Of a stretch of DNA of 8,428 nucleotides, positions 1 through 6,094 are shown in pieces. The stretch's first letter is position 1; each line of letters opens with the position of its first letter. This stretch comes from Alphaproteobacteria bacterium (GTDB lineage: Bacteria; Pseudomonadota; Alphaproteobacteria; JAEULC01): positions 1 through 8,428 of the forward strand of contig JADZDN010000301.1 of assembly GCA_020851015.1 (NCBI GenBank), read 5' to 3'. The notes below the pieces were generated by a model. That model made no database searches. It was not told where the DNA came from and saw nothing but the letters and a program-made list of their open reading frames with translations. The position numbers and the translations under genes were made by a program.

Positions 1-441
1 AACTGGAGCCCGATCCTGATCTATTTCGGGATCACCATCATCCTGGGGCTTCTGGACTGGACCGGCTTGGCCCGCGCCGTGCGCTCGAAGCTCTTGAGCC
101 TGCGCGAGGAGGATTTCTGCACCGCCGCGCAGCTGATGGGCGCGTCGCCCAAGCGGATCATCGGCCGGCATTTGCTGCCCAGCTTCATGAGCCACCTGAT
201 CGCCTCGGCCACGCTGCGCATCCCTAGCATGATCCTGGGCGAGACGGCGCTGAGCTTCCTTGGCCTGGGCTTGCGCCCGCCCATCACCTCGTGGGGCGTG
301 CTCTTGAACGAGGCGCAGAACATCAACGTCGTGGTGCTCTACCCCTGGCTGATGCTGCCGGTGCTGCCGGTGGTCATCATGGTGCTGTCGTTCAATTTCT
401 TCGGCGACGGGCTGCGCGACGCGGCCGATCCGTACAAGTAG
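1..441 (+). CDS. Peptide ABC transporter permease, DppC/OppC type (5'-truncated)
   Basis: C-terminal 146 residues of an inner-membrane permease of the binding-protein-dependent dipeptide/oligopeptide/nickel family; the reading frame is open from base 1, so the N-terminal part lies outside. Family members are usually about 280-300 residues, so roughly half is present. Seen: the cytoplasmic EAA loop that docks on the ATPase (about residues 36-60: EEDFCTAAQLMGASPKRI, then the HLLP segment), the typical ALSFLGLGLRPP...SWG stretch (about 81-100), a final hydrophobic membrane helix (PWLMLPVLPVVIMVLSF) and the usual end GDGLRDAADPYK. In the family such permeases pair with a DppB-like permease, one or two ATPases and a periplasmic binding protein, which would be expected outside the window. 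The substrate cannot be told from this fragment. It ends 7 bases before the stop of the convergent methyltransferase gene, with no room for a separate terminator. Confidence 0.93.
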   Translation, partial: NWSPILIYFGITIILGLLDWTGLARAVRSKLLSLREEDFCTAAQLMGASPKRIIGRHLLPSFMSHLIASATLRIPSMILGETALSFLGLGLRPPITSWGVLLNEAQNINVVVLYPWLMLPVLPVVIMVLSFNFFGDGLRDAADPYK

Positions 442-448
442 GTCGGCG

Positions 449-1288
449 CTACTTCTTCTCCAGCCACAAACCCGACTCGAATGCGCCATCCGCGATCGGC
501 AATCGCGCTACGATGCCGTGCTCCAGCCGCTCCCGCATCCGCGTGACCGCGTAGCGGCTGGCGAACACCGGCTCGTAGCCGCCGCCCAGGACCAGCGCGG
601 GCAGCGCGAGCTGCTCGTTGTAGCCGCGCCAGGCCCAGGCCGGTGGATAGTCGTCCGGCAGGAAGATGTCGTGCAGATGGACCAGCACGCCGGCCGGCAG
701 CATCGGCAGCACGCGGTTCAGGAGGTGGTCGACGTCCGTGCCGGGCATCAGCACGTGGCTGGAATCGATGAACAGCAGGTCGCCCGCGCCCAAGCCCGCG
801 AACAGCGCGGGCGGCGTGTCCTGCACCAGTTCGCGCCGCCATTCCACCGCCAGGCCTTGCAGCTGGGCGCGCGGCGCGGGATCGATCGCGACGAAGCGCG
901 TGGTCAGGTCGTCGTCGGCGATGGCGCGGGCCATGAAGCGCGTGGAATGGCCCGAGCCGATCTCGACGATGGTCCGCGGCCGACGGGTCCGCACCAGCGC
1001 GTAGGCGCATGCCGCGTCGAGCCGGGGGAACCAGTCCTGGTTCCAGCGCGGCGCCGGCGCCGGCGCATCGGCGCCGATCGCCCGTAGCTCCTGGGCAAAG
1101 CCATCGATGCGGTCGAGGACGGTGGCAAACGCCGCGCGCCGCGCGTCGAAGGCGGCGGCCAGGGCGTCGTAGGCCGGCTGCGTGGTCGCCACCGTATCGG
1201 CGTGCCGGTGGGGTAGGAAGAAGCCGCGCGGCTTCAGGCCGAGGACGGTCGCCAGGCCCAGCCGCCGCCGGCGGTCGTCCTCCCTCAT
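449..1288 (-). CDS. Class I SAM-dependent methyltransferase (Methyltransf_24-like)
   Basis: A 279-residue protein with a Rossmann-type methyltransferase fold. Visible motifs: the glycine-rich SAM loop VEIGSGHST (108-116), an acidic residue ending strand 2 (VAIDP, D136) expected to hold the ribose, LLFIDSSHV (171-179) and HLHDIFLP (204-211), the last two being typical of the Methyltransf_24 group. Residues 1-100 form an Arg/Ala-rich, probably helical lead-in. The acceptor substrate is unknown; relatives methylate sugars or small molecules. It is the last gene of a minus-strand run, starting 13 bases after the MBL-fold hydrolase stop. The start has no strong Shine-Dalgarno sequence, so translation may depend on coupling to the upstream gene, and a start slightly further downstream is possible. 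It converges with the ABC permease. Fold assignment is firm; role is not known. Confidence 0.85.
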   Translation of the reverse strand: MREDDRRRRLGLATVLGLKPRGFFLPHRHADTVATTQPAYDALAAAFDARRAAFATVLDRIDGFAQELRAIGADAPAPAPRWNQDWFPRLDAACAYALVRTRRPRTIVEIGSGHSTRFMARAIADDDLTTRFVAIDPAPRAQLQGLAVEWRRELVQDTPPALFAGLGAGDLLFIDSSHVLMPGTDVDHLLNRVLPMLPAGVLVHLHDIFLPDDYPPAWAWRGYNEQLALPALVLGGGYEPVFASRYAVTRMRERLEHGIVARLPIADGAFESGLWLEKK

Positions 1289-1301
1289 CGCCGAACCGAT
1301 C

Positions 1302-2135
1302 TCATGGGCGCAGCGTCATTCCCTCGCGCGCCACCACCGTGCCCGGCCGCGCCTTCGCGGCATCGGCCGCGACGCCGTCCATGAAATCGTCGCCATGGCC
1401 CGGGTCGTGGTGGAAGATCACGTAGGTCTTGACCCCCGCCGCATCGGCAAGCTTGGCCCCTTCCTGCCAGGTCGAATGGCCCCAGCCCTGGTACTTCGCG
1501 TATTCCTGGTCGGTGTAGGTGGCGTCGTAGATCATGATATCGGCGCCCTTGACCAGCCCCAGGATGTTCTGGTCCAGCTTGCCGGGCCGGTGCTCGGTGT
1601 CGGTGATGTAGCAGATCGCCTTGCCGCCGTACTCGATGCGATAGCCGGTCGCGTTGTTCGGGTGGTTCAGCGGCGCGGTGCGCACGGTGATGCCCGGCTT
1701 CGGCTCGAACCTGTGGCCGGCGGTGAAGTCGTTGTAGCTGAGCTTGGCCTGGAACACCTCGAGCGGCACCGGGAACAGCGGCGCCATCATCATCTCGGAC
1801 AGCACGTATTTCAGCGTGTATTGCGGGATCAGGTGCCCGGCCCACAAGCGCAGCTTGTTGCCCTTGAGGAAGGCGGGCACGAAGAACGGCAGGCCGTTGA
1901 CGTGGTCGAAATGCGTGTGGGTGAGAAAGAGGTCGGCGTCGAGCGGCCCCGTGCCGGCCAGCGACAGGCCGAGCGCCCGGATGCCCGTGCCGGCATCGAA
2001 GATCAGCAGATGCGGGCCGCAGCGCACCTCGAGGCACGAGGTATTGCCGCCGTAGCGCACGGTATCGGGACCGGGGCACGCGATGCTGCCGCGCACGCCC
2101 CAGAAGCGCACCAGGAAATCGTCGCCGCCCGCCAT
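1302..2135 (-). CDS. MBL-fold metallohydrolase (phosphodiesterase/RNase Z-like)
   Basis: A 277-residue metallo-beta-lactamase-fold hydrolase. Seen: the N-terminal FWGVRGSIACPG...GGNTSC block (11-34) characteristic of the class II cAMP-phosphodiesterase-like/PhnP-like branch, the metal-binding HxHxDH (THTHFDH, 72-78), LNHP with H158, the TDTEH segment (D179) and YDATY (D204), H220 in the GWGHST segment, and HHDPGH (242-247). A two-zinc (or Mn/Fe) centre is therefore expected to be complete. Hydrolysis of a phosphodiester is likely from the subfamily, but the substrate (cyclic nucleotide, RNA end, small metabolite) is open. The ATG is supported by GAGG six bases upstream, 12 bases after the response-regulator stop, so the two genes are very likely co-transcribed. 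No signal peptide is visible, so it is probably cytoplasmic. Confidence 0.9.
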   Translation of the reverse strand: MAGGDDFLVRFWGVRGSIACPGPDTVRYGGNTSCLEVRCGPHLLIFDAGTGIRALGLSLAGTGPLDADLFLTHTHFDHVNGLPFFVPAFLKGNKLRLWAGHLIPQYTLKYVLSEMMMAPLFPVPLEVFQAKLSYNDFTAGHRFEPKPGITVRTAPLNHPNNATGYRIEYGGKAICYITDTEHRPGKLDQNILGLVKGADIMIYDATYTDQEYAKYQGWGHSTWQEGAKLADAAGVKTYVIFHHDPGHGDDFMDGVAADAAKARPGTVVAREGMTLRP

Positions 2136-2147
2136 GACGGCCTCAGC

Positions 2148-2837
2148 TCAGGTAATCAGGCGATACCCGCCAGGCTCGGTCACCAGAATCCGGGCATTGG
2201 CGGGGTCGCGCTCGATCTTCTGGCGCAGCCGATAGACGTGGGTTTCCAGGGTATGCGTGGTGACGCCGGCGTTGTAGCCCCACACTTCGTTCAGCAGCGT
2301 ATCGCGCCCCACCACCTTCTCGCCGGCGCGGTAGAGGAACTTGATGATCGCCGTTTCCTTCTCGGTCAGGCGGATCTTCTTGCGGGCCTGGTCGTCGAAC
2401 AGCATCTTCGCGCTGGGACGGAAGCTGTAGGGGCCGATGGCGAAGACCGCGTCGTCGCTCTGCTCGTGCTGGCGCAGCTGCGCGCGCAGCCGCGCCAGCA
2501 GCACGCCCAGCTTGAATGGCTTGGTGATGTAGTCGTTGGCGCCGGCGTCCAGCCCCAGGATCGTGTCGGAATCGCCGGCGGCCGCGGTCAGCATGATGAT
2601 CGGCGCCTTGACGCCGTTGCGCCGCAGCAGCCGGCAGACCTCGCGCCCATCCATATCCGGCAGGCCGACATCCAGCAGCACGGCGTCGAAATGCTCGGCC
2701 TGGGCCTTTTCCAGTCCCGCGCCGGCGGAATTCGCTTCGAGGATCACGAAATCCTCGTGCAGCCGAAGCTGCTCGGCCAGCGACTGCCGCAGCACGTCGT
2801 CGTCGTCGACGACCAGGATTTTCTTGCCTTGGGACAT
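2148..2837 (-). CDS. OmpR/PhoB-family response regulator
   Basis: A 229-residue two-component transcription factor. The receiver domain (about 5-120) has the acidic cluster DDDD (11-14), phospho-acceptor D56 in LLDVGLPDMDG, T84 in IIMLTAAA and K106 in ITKPFK, so it should be phosphorylatable. The C-terminal winged helix (about 135-229) has the usual LTEKE...ILV..PGGYRL pattern with recognition-helix region THTLETHVYRLRQKIE. I chose ATG 2837 because AAGG lies nine bases upstream; an in-frame ATG at 2855 would add six residues but has no Shine-Dalgarno sequence. No histidine kinase is adjacent, so it is an orphan within this window. It is followed after 12 bases by the MBL hydrolase and then the methyltransferase, suggesting the three act in one output pathway or share control. 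Which genes it regulates cannot be read here. Confidence 0.93.
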   Translation of the reverse strand: MSQGKKILVVDDDDVLRQSLAEQLRLHEDFVILEANSAGAGLEKAQAEHFDAVLLDVGLPDMDGREVCRLLRRNGVKAPIIMLTAAAGDSDTILGLDAGANDYITKPFKLGVLLARLRAQLRQHEQSDDAVFAIGPYSFRPSAKMLFDDQARKKIRLTEKETAIIKFLYRAGEKVVGRDTLLNEVWGYNAGVTTHTLETHVYRLRQKIERDPANARILVTEPGGYRLIT

Positions 2838-2846
2838 GGGATCGAA

Positions 2847-2851
2847 CCTTA
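2847..2851 (-). promoter_or_regulatory. Shine-Dalgarno site deciding the response-regulator start
   Basis: On the minus strand TAAGG sits nine bases before ATG 2837. It lies downstream of the alternative ATG at 2855, which has no comparable site. This favours the shorter protein beginning MSQGKKILVVDDDD. Confidence 0.55.
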
Positions 2852-2870
2852 GCATGGCGGCCGGAAAGCG

Positions 2871-2908
2871 AAAAACGCCCGGCCGGTTAGGGTTATGGCC
2901 GCCGGCCG
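2871..2908 (-). terminator. Possible intrinsic terminator/attenuator between hydrolase and response regulator
   Basis: Read on the minus strand just after the hydrolase stop, CGGCCGG (2908-2902) can pair with CCGGCCG (2886-2880) across a 15-base loop, followed by GGCG and five T residues (2875-2871). The stem is only 7 bp, the loop is long and four bases separate stem and T run, so strength is uncertain. If it works, it would separate hydrolase transcription from the response-regulator operon or allow partial read-through. No clear promoter is visible in the 75-base gap. Confidence 0.35.
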
Positions 2909-2912
2909 CGGC

Positions 2913-3809
2913 CTAGGCGGGCCGGCTGCGCCCCAGCACCAGGTCGCGGGTCGCGGCGAACAGGGCGGACGTCGGCTCTGCCATCTGGTCCATGACCGAG
3001 AAGTGATTGAGCCCGGGCGCGTCGACCACCCGGGCCGGCTCCTGGTTGTGCGCCCAGGCTTCGGCATAGGCTTCCTGCTGGCGCAGGAACTCGGGGCTTT
3101 CCGCGCCCCCGACGCAGAGTACGAGCGGCGACTGGCGTTTGGATGCGGGCGGCACCTGGTGGATGGGGCTCAGGCGCCGGACGGCGGCCGCGTCCAGGTT
3201 CATGCCCTCGTCCAGATAGGATAGCCGGATCGGCTCGAGGTCGAACAGGCCGCTGATCGCGATCGCCCCCTTGACCAGATCGCGCGGCAATCCCTGCGCC
3301 CCCCAGTCATGGCCCATGACCAACGGCGCAAGCTGCCCGCCAGCCGAATGGCCGGACACGTACAGGCGTTGGACATCGCCGCCATGGGTGCCGGGATTGC
3401 GGTAGAGCCAGGTTAGCGCCGCCCGCGACTGGCGGAGGATGTCGTCCATGGAAACCGTTGGAACAAGGCCATAATTGATCGCGACGTACGTGATGCCGGC
3501 GTGGACATACGGCGGAGCGGTGAAGGTGAAGTCGGTCTTGTCCAGGGCGCGCCAATAGCCGCCATGGATGAACACCAGCACCGGCGGCCGCCGCCCGTCC
3601 GCCGGCTTGGCGGGAAAGATGTCGAGCCGCTCCAGCGGGCTGGAGCCATAGGCCACGTCGAGCCGGGCGCCGGCCGCCAGCAGCCGGTCGCGGGCGGCGT
3701 CGCTGCCGGCTTTCCAGCGCGCGAAATAGGCCGCGAAGTCGGGCACCCGCAGGCGGTTGTTGTACTGCGCGTCCAGCGCCGCGCGGTCGTAGTCCCGGTA
3801 GATCGCCAT
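2913..3809 (-). CDS. Alpha/beta hydrolase, kynurenine formamidase-like esterase
   Basis: A 298-residue alpha/beta-hydrolase of the HSL/arylformamidase-like branch. Seen: oxyanion-hole motif HGGYW (82-86) followed by RALDK, the nucleophile elbow GHSAGG (153-158, Ser155), a probable acid in GGAESPEF (E237) and the catalytic His in LNHFSVMDQM (H269). HGGYW plus GGxESxEF plus NHF resembles N-formylkynurenine formamidases and related bacterial esterases, but no tryptophan-catabolism gene is present here, so the substrate is open. There is no signal peptide; probably cytoplasmic. The ATG has AAAGGG eight bases upstream (3818-3823). It is divergent from ribA with 75 bases between the two starts, and lies upstream of the response-regulator operon with a possible terminator between. 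Family assignment strong, formamidase activity unproven. Confidence 0.87.
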   Translation of the reverse strand: MAIYRDYDRAALDAQYNNRLRVPDFAAYFARWKAGSDAARDRLLAAGARLDVAYGSSPLERLDIFPAKPADGRRPPVLVFIHGGYWRALDKTDFTFTAPPYVHAGITYVAINYGLVPTVSMDDILRQSRAALTWLYRNPGTHGGDVQRLYVSGHSAGGQLAPLVMGHDWGAQGLPRDLVKGAIAISGLFDLEPIRLSYLDEGMNLDAAAVRRLSPIHQVPPASKRQSPLVLCVGGAESPEFLRQQEAYAEAWAHNQEPARVVDAPGLNHFSVMDQMAEPTSALFAATRDLVLGRSRPA

Positions 3810-3848
3810 CGCCCGTACCCTTTGCGCAGAACCTGCCCCGGCTTTGGC

Positions 3849-3877
3849 TTACGCGCAACCGCACAGGCGGGTAGTAT
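3849..3877 (+). promoter_or_regulatory. Putative ribA promoter giving a leaderless mRNA
   Basis: TTACGC (3849-3854), 17 bases, then TAGTAT (3872-3877), a fair -10 box. Transcription would begin about 6-8 bases later, at or next to the A of ATG 3885, leaving no 5' leader; this fits the lack of a clear Shine-Dalgarno before ribA. The -35 box is weak, so this is tentative. Confidence 0.35.
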
Positions 3878-3884
3878 TGCCGCG

Positions 3885-5012
3885 ATGAGCACCGGAGCCA
3901 CCCCACGCCTGGTCGCGCCCGACGTGACGCAGCGCCTTGCCCGCGCGCGGCTGGTGGCGGTTGACCGCGCCATCGCCGAGTTCCGGCGGGGCGATGCCGT
4001 GCTGGTGACGGGCGCCGGCGGAAGCCTGGCCGCCATCGCCGCGGAGTCGGCCGGCGAGGCCGGGCTGGCCGCCCTGGCGCGGCTGAGCCCGCAGACGCCC
4101 GCGCTGGTCTTGACCCAGCACCGCGCGCGGTCGATCGGGATCGCCTGGAGCGGCGCCGACGCCACGGTCCTCTTGGAGCTGTCCGCCGGGATGACGCCGG
4201 AAACCGTGCGCGCGCTGGCCGATCCGACCTCGGGCCCCGCGCCCAAGCCGCCGCCCGTGGCGCGCCGCGCCTCGGAGGAAGCGGCCGCTGCCGTCGAACT
4301 GGCGCGGCTGGCGGGCCTGCTGCCGGCCGCCCTGGTGGCCTCGGCCGAGCTGGCGCGCGGCAGCGCGGAAGACGTGCTGAGCGTGCCCGCCGCCGCCCTG
4401 TGGCAGTACCGCGACCTGAGCGCCGCGGGGCTTTCCGCCGTGGCGGAGGCGCGCGTGCCGATCGAGCTGGGCGCCGACGCGCGCATCGTCGCCTTCCGCC
4501 CGGCCGACGGGGCGATCGAGCATCTGGCGATCGTGCTGGGCGATCCGCCGGTCGACCAGCCGGTGCTGGCGCGGCTGCATTCGCAATGCTTCACCGGCGA
4601 CCTCTTGGGCAGCCTTCGCTGCGAGTGCGGCGACCAGTTGCGCGGCGCGATCAAGGAGATCGTCGCGGCCGGCGGCGGCGTGCTGATCTACCTGGCCCAG
4701 GAGGGACGCGGCATCGGCCTGGTCAACAAGCTGCGCGCCTATGGCTTGCAGGACCGCGGCTTCGACACCATCGAGGCCAACGAGCAGCTCGGCTTTCGCG
4801 ACGACGAGCGCGACTATCGCGAGGCGGCCGAGATGCTGAAGCAGCTCGGCTTCGCGGAGGTCCGCCTGATGACCAACAATCCGCGCAAGATGGAGGCGTT
4901 GGCGCGCCACGGCATCGCCGTGGTCGAGCGCGTGGCCCATGCCTTCCCCGCCAACGATCACAACCAGCGCTACTTGTGGACCAAGGCAACCCGCAGCGGG
5001 CACTTGTTCTAG
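3885..5012 (+). CDS. ribA: GTP cyclohydrolase II with degenerate RibB-like N-terminal domain
   Basis: A 375-residue protein for the first step of riboflavin synthesis, GTP to 2,5-diamino-6-ribosylamino-pyrimidinone phosphate plus formate and pyrophosphate. The C-terminal ~195 residues are a complete GTP cyclohydrolase II: zinc ligands C235, C246 and C248 in HSQCFTGD...LRCECGDQL (same 11 and 2 spacing as E. coli C54/C65/C67), Y269 followed by QEGRGIGL, the RAYGLQDRGFDTIEANEQLGF stretch, TNNPRKMEAL, and the GHLF end. E. coli RibA is only 196 residues, so about 170 extra lie in front. These resemble DHBP synthase (AIAEFRRGDAVLV; AAVELARLAGLLPAALV) but lack its acidic DDEDRENEGD loop and HTEA histidine, so that activity is probably lost. 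ATG 3885 is preferred over upstream in-frame codons, which would run into the hydrolase promoter and coding region. No FMN riboswitch fits in the 75-base leader. Confidence 0.93.
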   Translation: MSTGATPRLVAPDVTQRLARARLVAVDRAIAEFRRGDAVLVTGAGGSLAAIAAESAGEAGLAALARLSPQTPALVLTQHRARSIGIAWSGADATVLLELSAGMTPETVRALADPTSGPAPKPPPVARRASEEAAAAVELARLAGLLPAALVASAELARGSAEDVLSVPAAALWQYRDLSAAGLSAVAEARVPIELGADARIVAFRPADGAIEHLAIVLGDPPVDQPVLARLHSQCFTGDLLGSLRCECGDQLRGAIKEIVAAGGGVLIYLAQEGRGIGLVNKLRAYGLQDRGFDTIEANEQLGFRDDERDYREAAEMLKQLGFAEVRLMTNNPRKMEALARHGIAVVERVAHAFPANDHNQRYLWTKATRSGHLF

Positions 5013-5039
5013 CCGGGACCGCCACCGGTGCCGGTTGAG

Positions 5040-5072
5040 GATTTTGCCGCGTCCCGGCGGCAGATTTTGCCG
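5040..5072 (+). repeat. Pair of 10-bp direct repeats upstream of the unknown protein
   Basis: GATTTTGCCG occurs at 5040-5049 and again at 5063-5072, 23 bases apart start to start, about two helical turns. The AT-rich core stands out in GC-rich DNA. It lies 53-85 bases before the sigma-54-like element, where an activator might bind. Function is inferred only from position. Confidence 0.4.
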
Positions 5073-5094
5073 GCCGCGCCGGTCCGGCCGGTCC
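5070..5094 (+). repeat. GC-rich hairpin and tandem repeat downstream of ribA
   Basis: CCGGCC (5070-5075) can pair with GGCCGG (5086-5091) over a 10-base loop, and CCGGTCC is repeated at 5079-5085 and 5088-5094 with a 9-base period. No T run follows, so as a ribA terminator it would be poor; it may simply reflect GC-rich sequence. Confidence 0.25.
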
Positions 5095-5124
5095 AGAAGA
5101 TTGGCTATTTCAACAGGTTGCCCC

Positions 5125-5139
5125 TGGCCCGCGGCTTGC
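5125..5139 (+). promoter_or_regulatory. Putative sigma-54 (RpoN) promoter
   Basis: TGGCCC, five bases, TTGC matches the -24/-12 consensus TGGCAC-N5-TTGC with one mismatch and exact spacing. Transcription would start near 5151, giving a leader of about 18 bases that contains the AGGAG site before ATG 5169. Position and spacing fit well, but an 8- to 10-base match can arise by chance, and no RpoN activator gene is in the window. Confidence 0.38.
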
Positions 5140-5155
5140 GTGGGAAACCGCCGAC

Positions 5156-5160
5156 AGGAG
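5156..5160 (+). promoter_or_regulatory. Shine-Dalgarno site of the Ala/Pro-rich protein
   Basis: AGGAG, eight bases before ATG 5169. This strong site decides the start over an in-frame GTG at 5028, which would add 47 residues of promoter-region sequence. Confidence 0.7.
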
Positions 5161-5168
5161 CGTCCCCG

Positions 5169-6053
5169 ATGGCCACGCACAGCACCTCCCCCTACGCCAA
5201 CCCGGCCGCCGTCCAGACGGCCGTGCTGCAGCCGCCAGCGTCGCAGGCCAACCAGCCCAGCGCCGCCGCCAAGCGCAGCTTCAAGAGCTTCGTCGAGGCG
5301 ATGGACGACTTCAATTGCGACCGCCGCGACGTAGCCGGCATGCGCCAGATGCTGGCCATGCAAGAAGCCAACGCGGTCGCGGCCGCCCGGCCGGCCGCGC
5401 CGGTGGCCAGCTCGTTCGCGCCCCAGCAGGCGCAGCCCGAAGTGCCGGTCGTGCGCGGTCCGGCGCACGACGCTGCACCCCGTCCCAACCCGGCCAACGT
5501 CGTTTCCGGCCTGCCTTCGCTGCCGGGCAATGCGCTCGTCTCGCCGCCGGCCGCGCCGGCCGAACAGGTCAGCGCCCTGCCGAGCCTGCCGGCCGCCACC
5601 GCGGATACCGCCGCCCCGCCCATGCTGGTCATCGACCCCGCGAAGATCCATCCGGCCGCCCTGCGCGCCGATGTCGCTCCGGGCGCGGAACGGATCGTCG
5701 CCTACATGCCGGTCAAGCCAAGCCCGGCGGTCATGCCGGCCAAGGCGGCGGACCAGGGCCTGCCGCAGCCGCTGCAGAGCCCGCTGGTGGACGAGATGCG
5801 CCAGGCCACGCGCGCGGGAACGCGGCCCGGCCTTACCGACGAAACCATGGCCCGCTTCGCCGCGGCAGCCGAGCGCAAGCGCATGCTGAGCGCGCCGATG
5901 CCCCCGCGCCTGATGGCGCAGGAAGCGCGCTGGAACCGCGATGCGTGGCCGGCGACGGTCCGCGCGAGCGGCGCGACGGCGCCCACGGCCACGGCATCGG
6001 CCGAGCCGGCGGGCGTCCTGCCCCGCCTGCCGGGCGCGCCGGCGCTGCAGTAA
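5169..6053 (+). CDS. Hypothetical Ala/Pro-rich protein
   Basis: I do not recognise this 294-residue protein. It has no signal peptide or membrane segment. A probably helical, charged block at about 33-74 (AAKRSFKSFVEAMDDFNCDRRD, then GMRQMLAMQEANAVAAA) contains the only cysteine (C50). Residues 75-205 are an extended Ala/Pro/Val-rich linker with a short repeat (GLPSLPGN at 114-121, ALPSLPAA at 136-143). Residues 205-265 are again helical and charged (VDEMRQATRAGTRPGLTDETMARFAAAAERKRML, with an Arg/Trp patch EARWNRDAW at 252-260), followed by a disordered tail. Third-position G/C bias is strong and the frame is open with a good Shine-Dalgarno site, so it is likely real. The organisation, two helical modules joined by a flexible linker, suggests a scaffold or adaptor, which is inference. 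A sigma-54-like promoter precedes it; the next gene starts 41 bases downstream. Confidence 0.7.
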   Translation: MATHSTSPYANPAAVQTAVLQPPASQANQPSAAAKRSFKSFVEAMDDFNCDRRDVAGMRQMLAMQEANAVAAARPAAPVASSFAPQQAQPEVPVVRGPAHDAAPRPNPANVVSGLPSLPGNALVSPPAAPAEQVSALPSLPAATADTAAPPMLVIDPAKIHPAALRADVAPGAERIVAYMPVKPSPAVMPAKAADQGLPQPLQSPLVDEMRQATRAGTRPGLTDETMARFAAAAERKRMLSAPMPPRLMAQEARWNRDAWPATVRASGATAPTATASAEPAGVLPRLPGAPALQ

Positions 6054-6075
6054 TCCCGGTTCATTGACCGTGCGT

Positions 6076-6094
6076 GCGGCGTTATAACCGCCGC
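6076..6094 (+). promoter_or_regulatory. Hairpin with embedded -10 box abutting the L,D-transpeptidase start
   Basis: GCGGCG (6076-6081) and CGCCGC (6089-6094) form a perfect 6-bp inverted repeat around TTATAAC. TATAAC (6083-6088) is a good -10 box ending six bases before ATG 6095, predicting a start at the ATG itself. A TTGACC at 6064-6069 resembles a -35 box but the 13-base spacer is too short for a standard promoter. There is no Shine-Dalgarno sequence, so leaderless translation is plausible. The symmetry may instead be an operator. Confidence 0.35.

Noticed and set aside
1182..2852. A 556-residue open frame on the plus strand across the MBL hydrolase and response regulator
   Set aside because: It runs antisense to two genes with clear catalytic motifs, its translation is rich in Arg/Gly/His/Val with no recognisable domain, and such long shadows are usual in GC-rich DNA.
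3810..3884. FMN riboswitch before ribA
   Set aside because: Only 75 bases separate the divergent starts, and the conserved RFN helices are not present.
5028..5168. Upstream GTG start for the Ala/Pro-rich protein
   Set aside because: No ribosome site, and the extra 47 codons cover the putative promoter and repeats; AGGAG before 5169 is better.
3849..5651. A 600-residue open frame on the minus strand opposite ribA and the Ala/Pro-rich gene
   Set aside because: Antisense shadow of ribA, whose zinc ligands and motifs are all in the plus-strand frame; Gly/Arg-rich and low in complexity.
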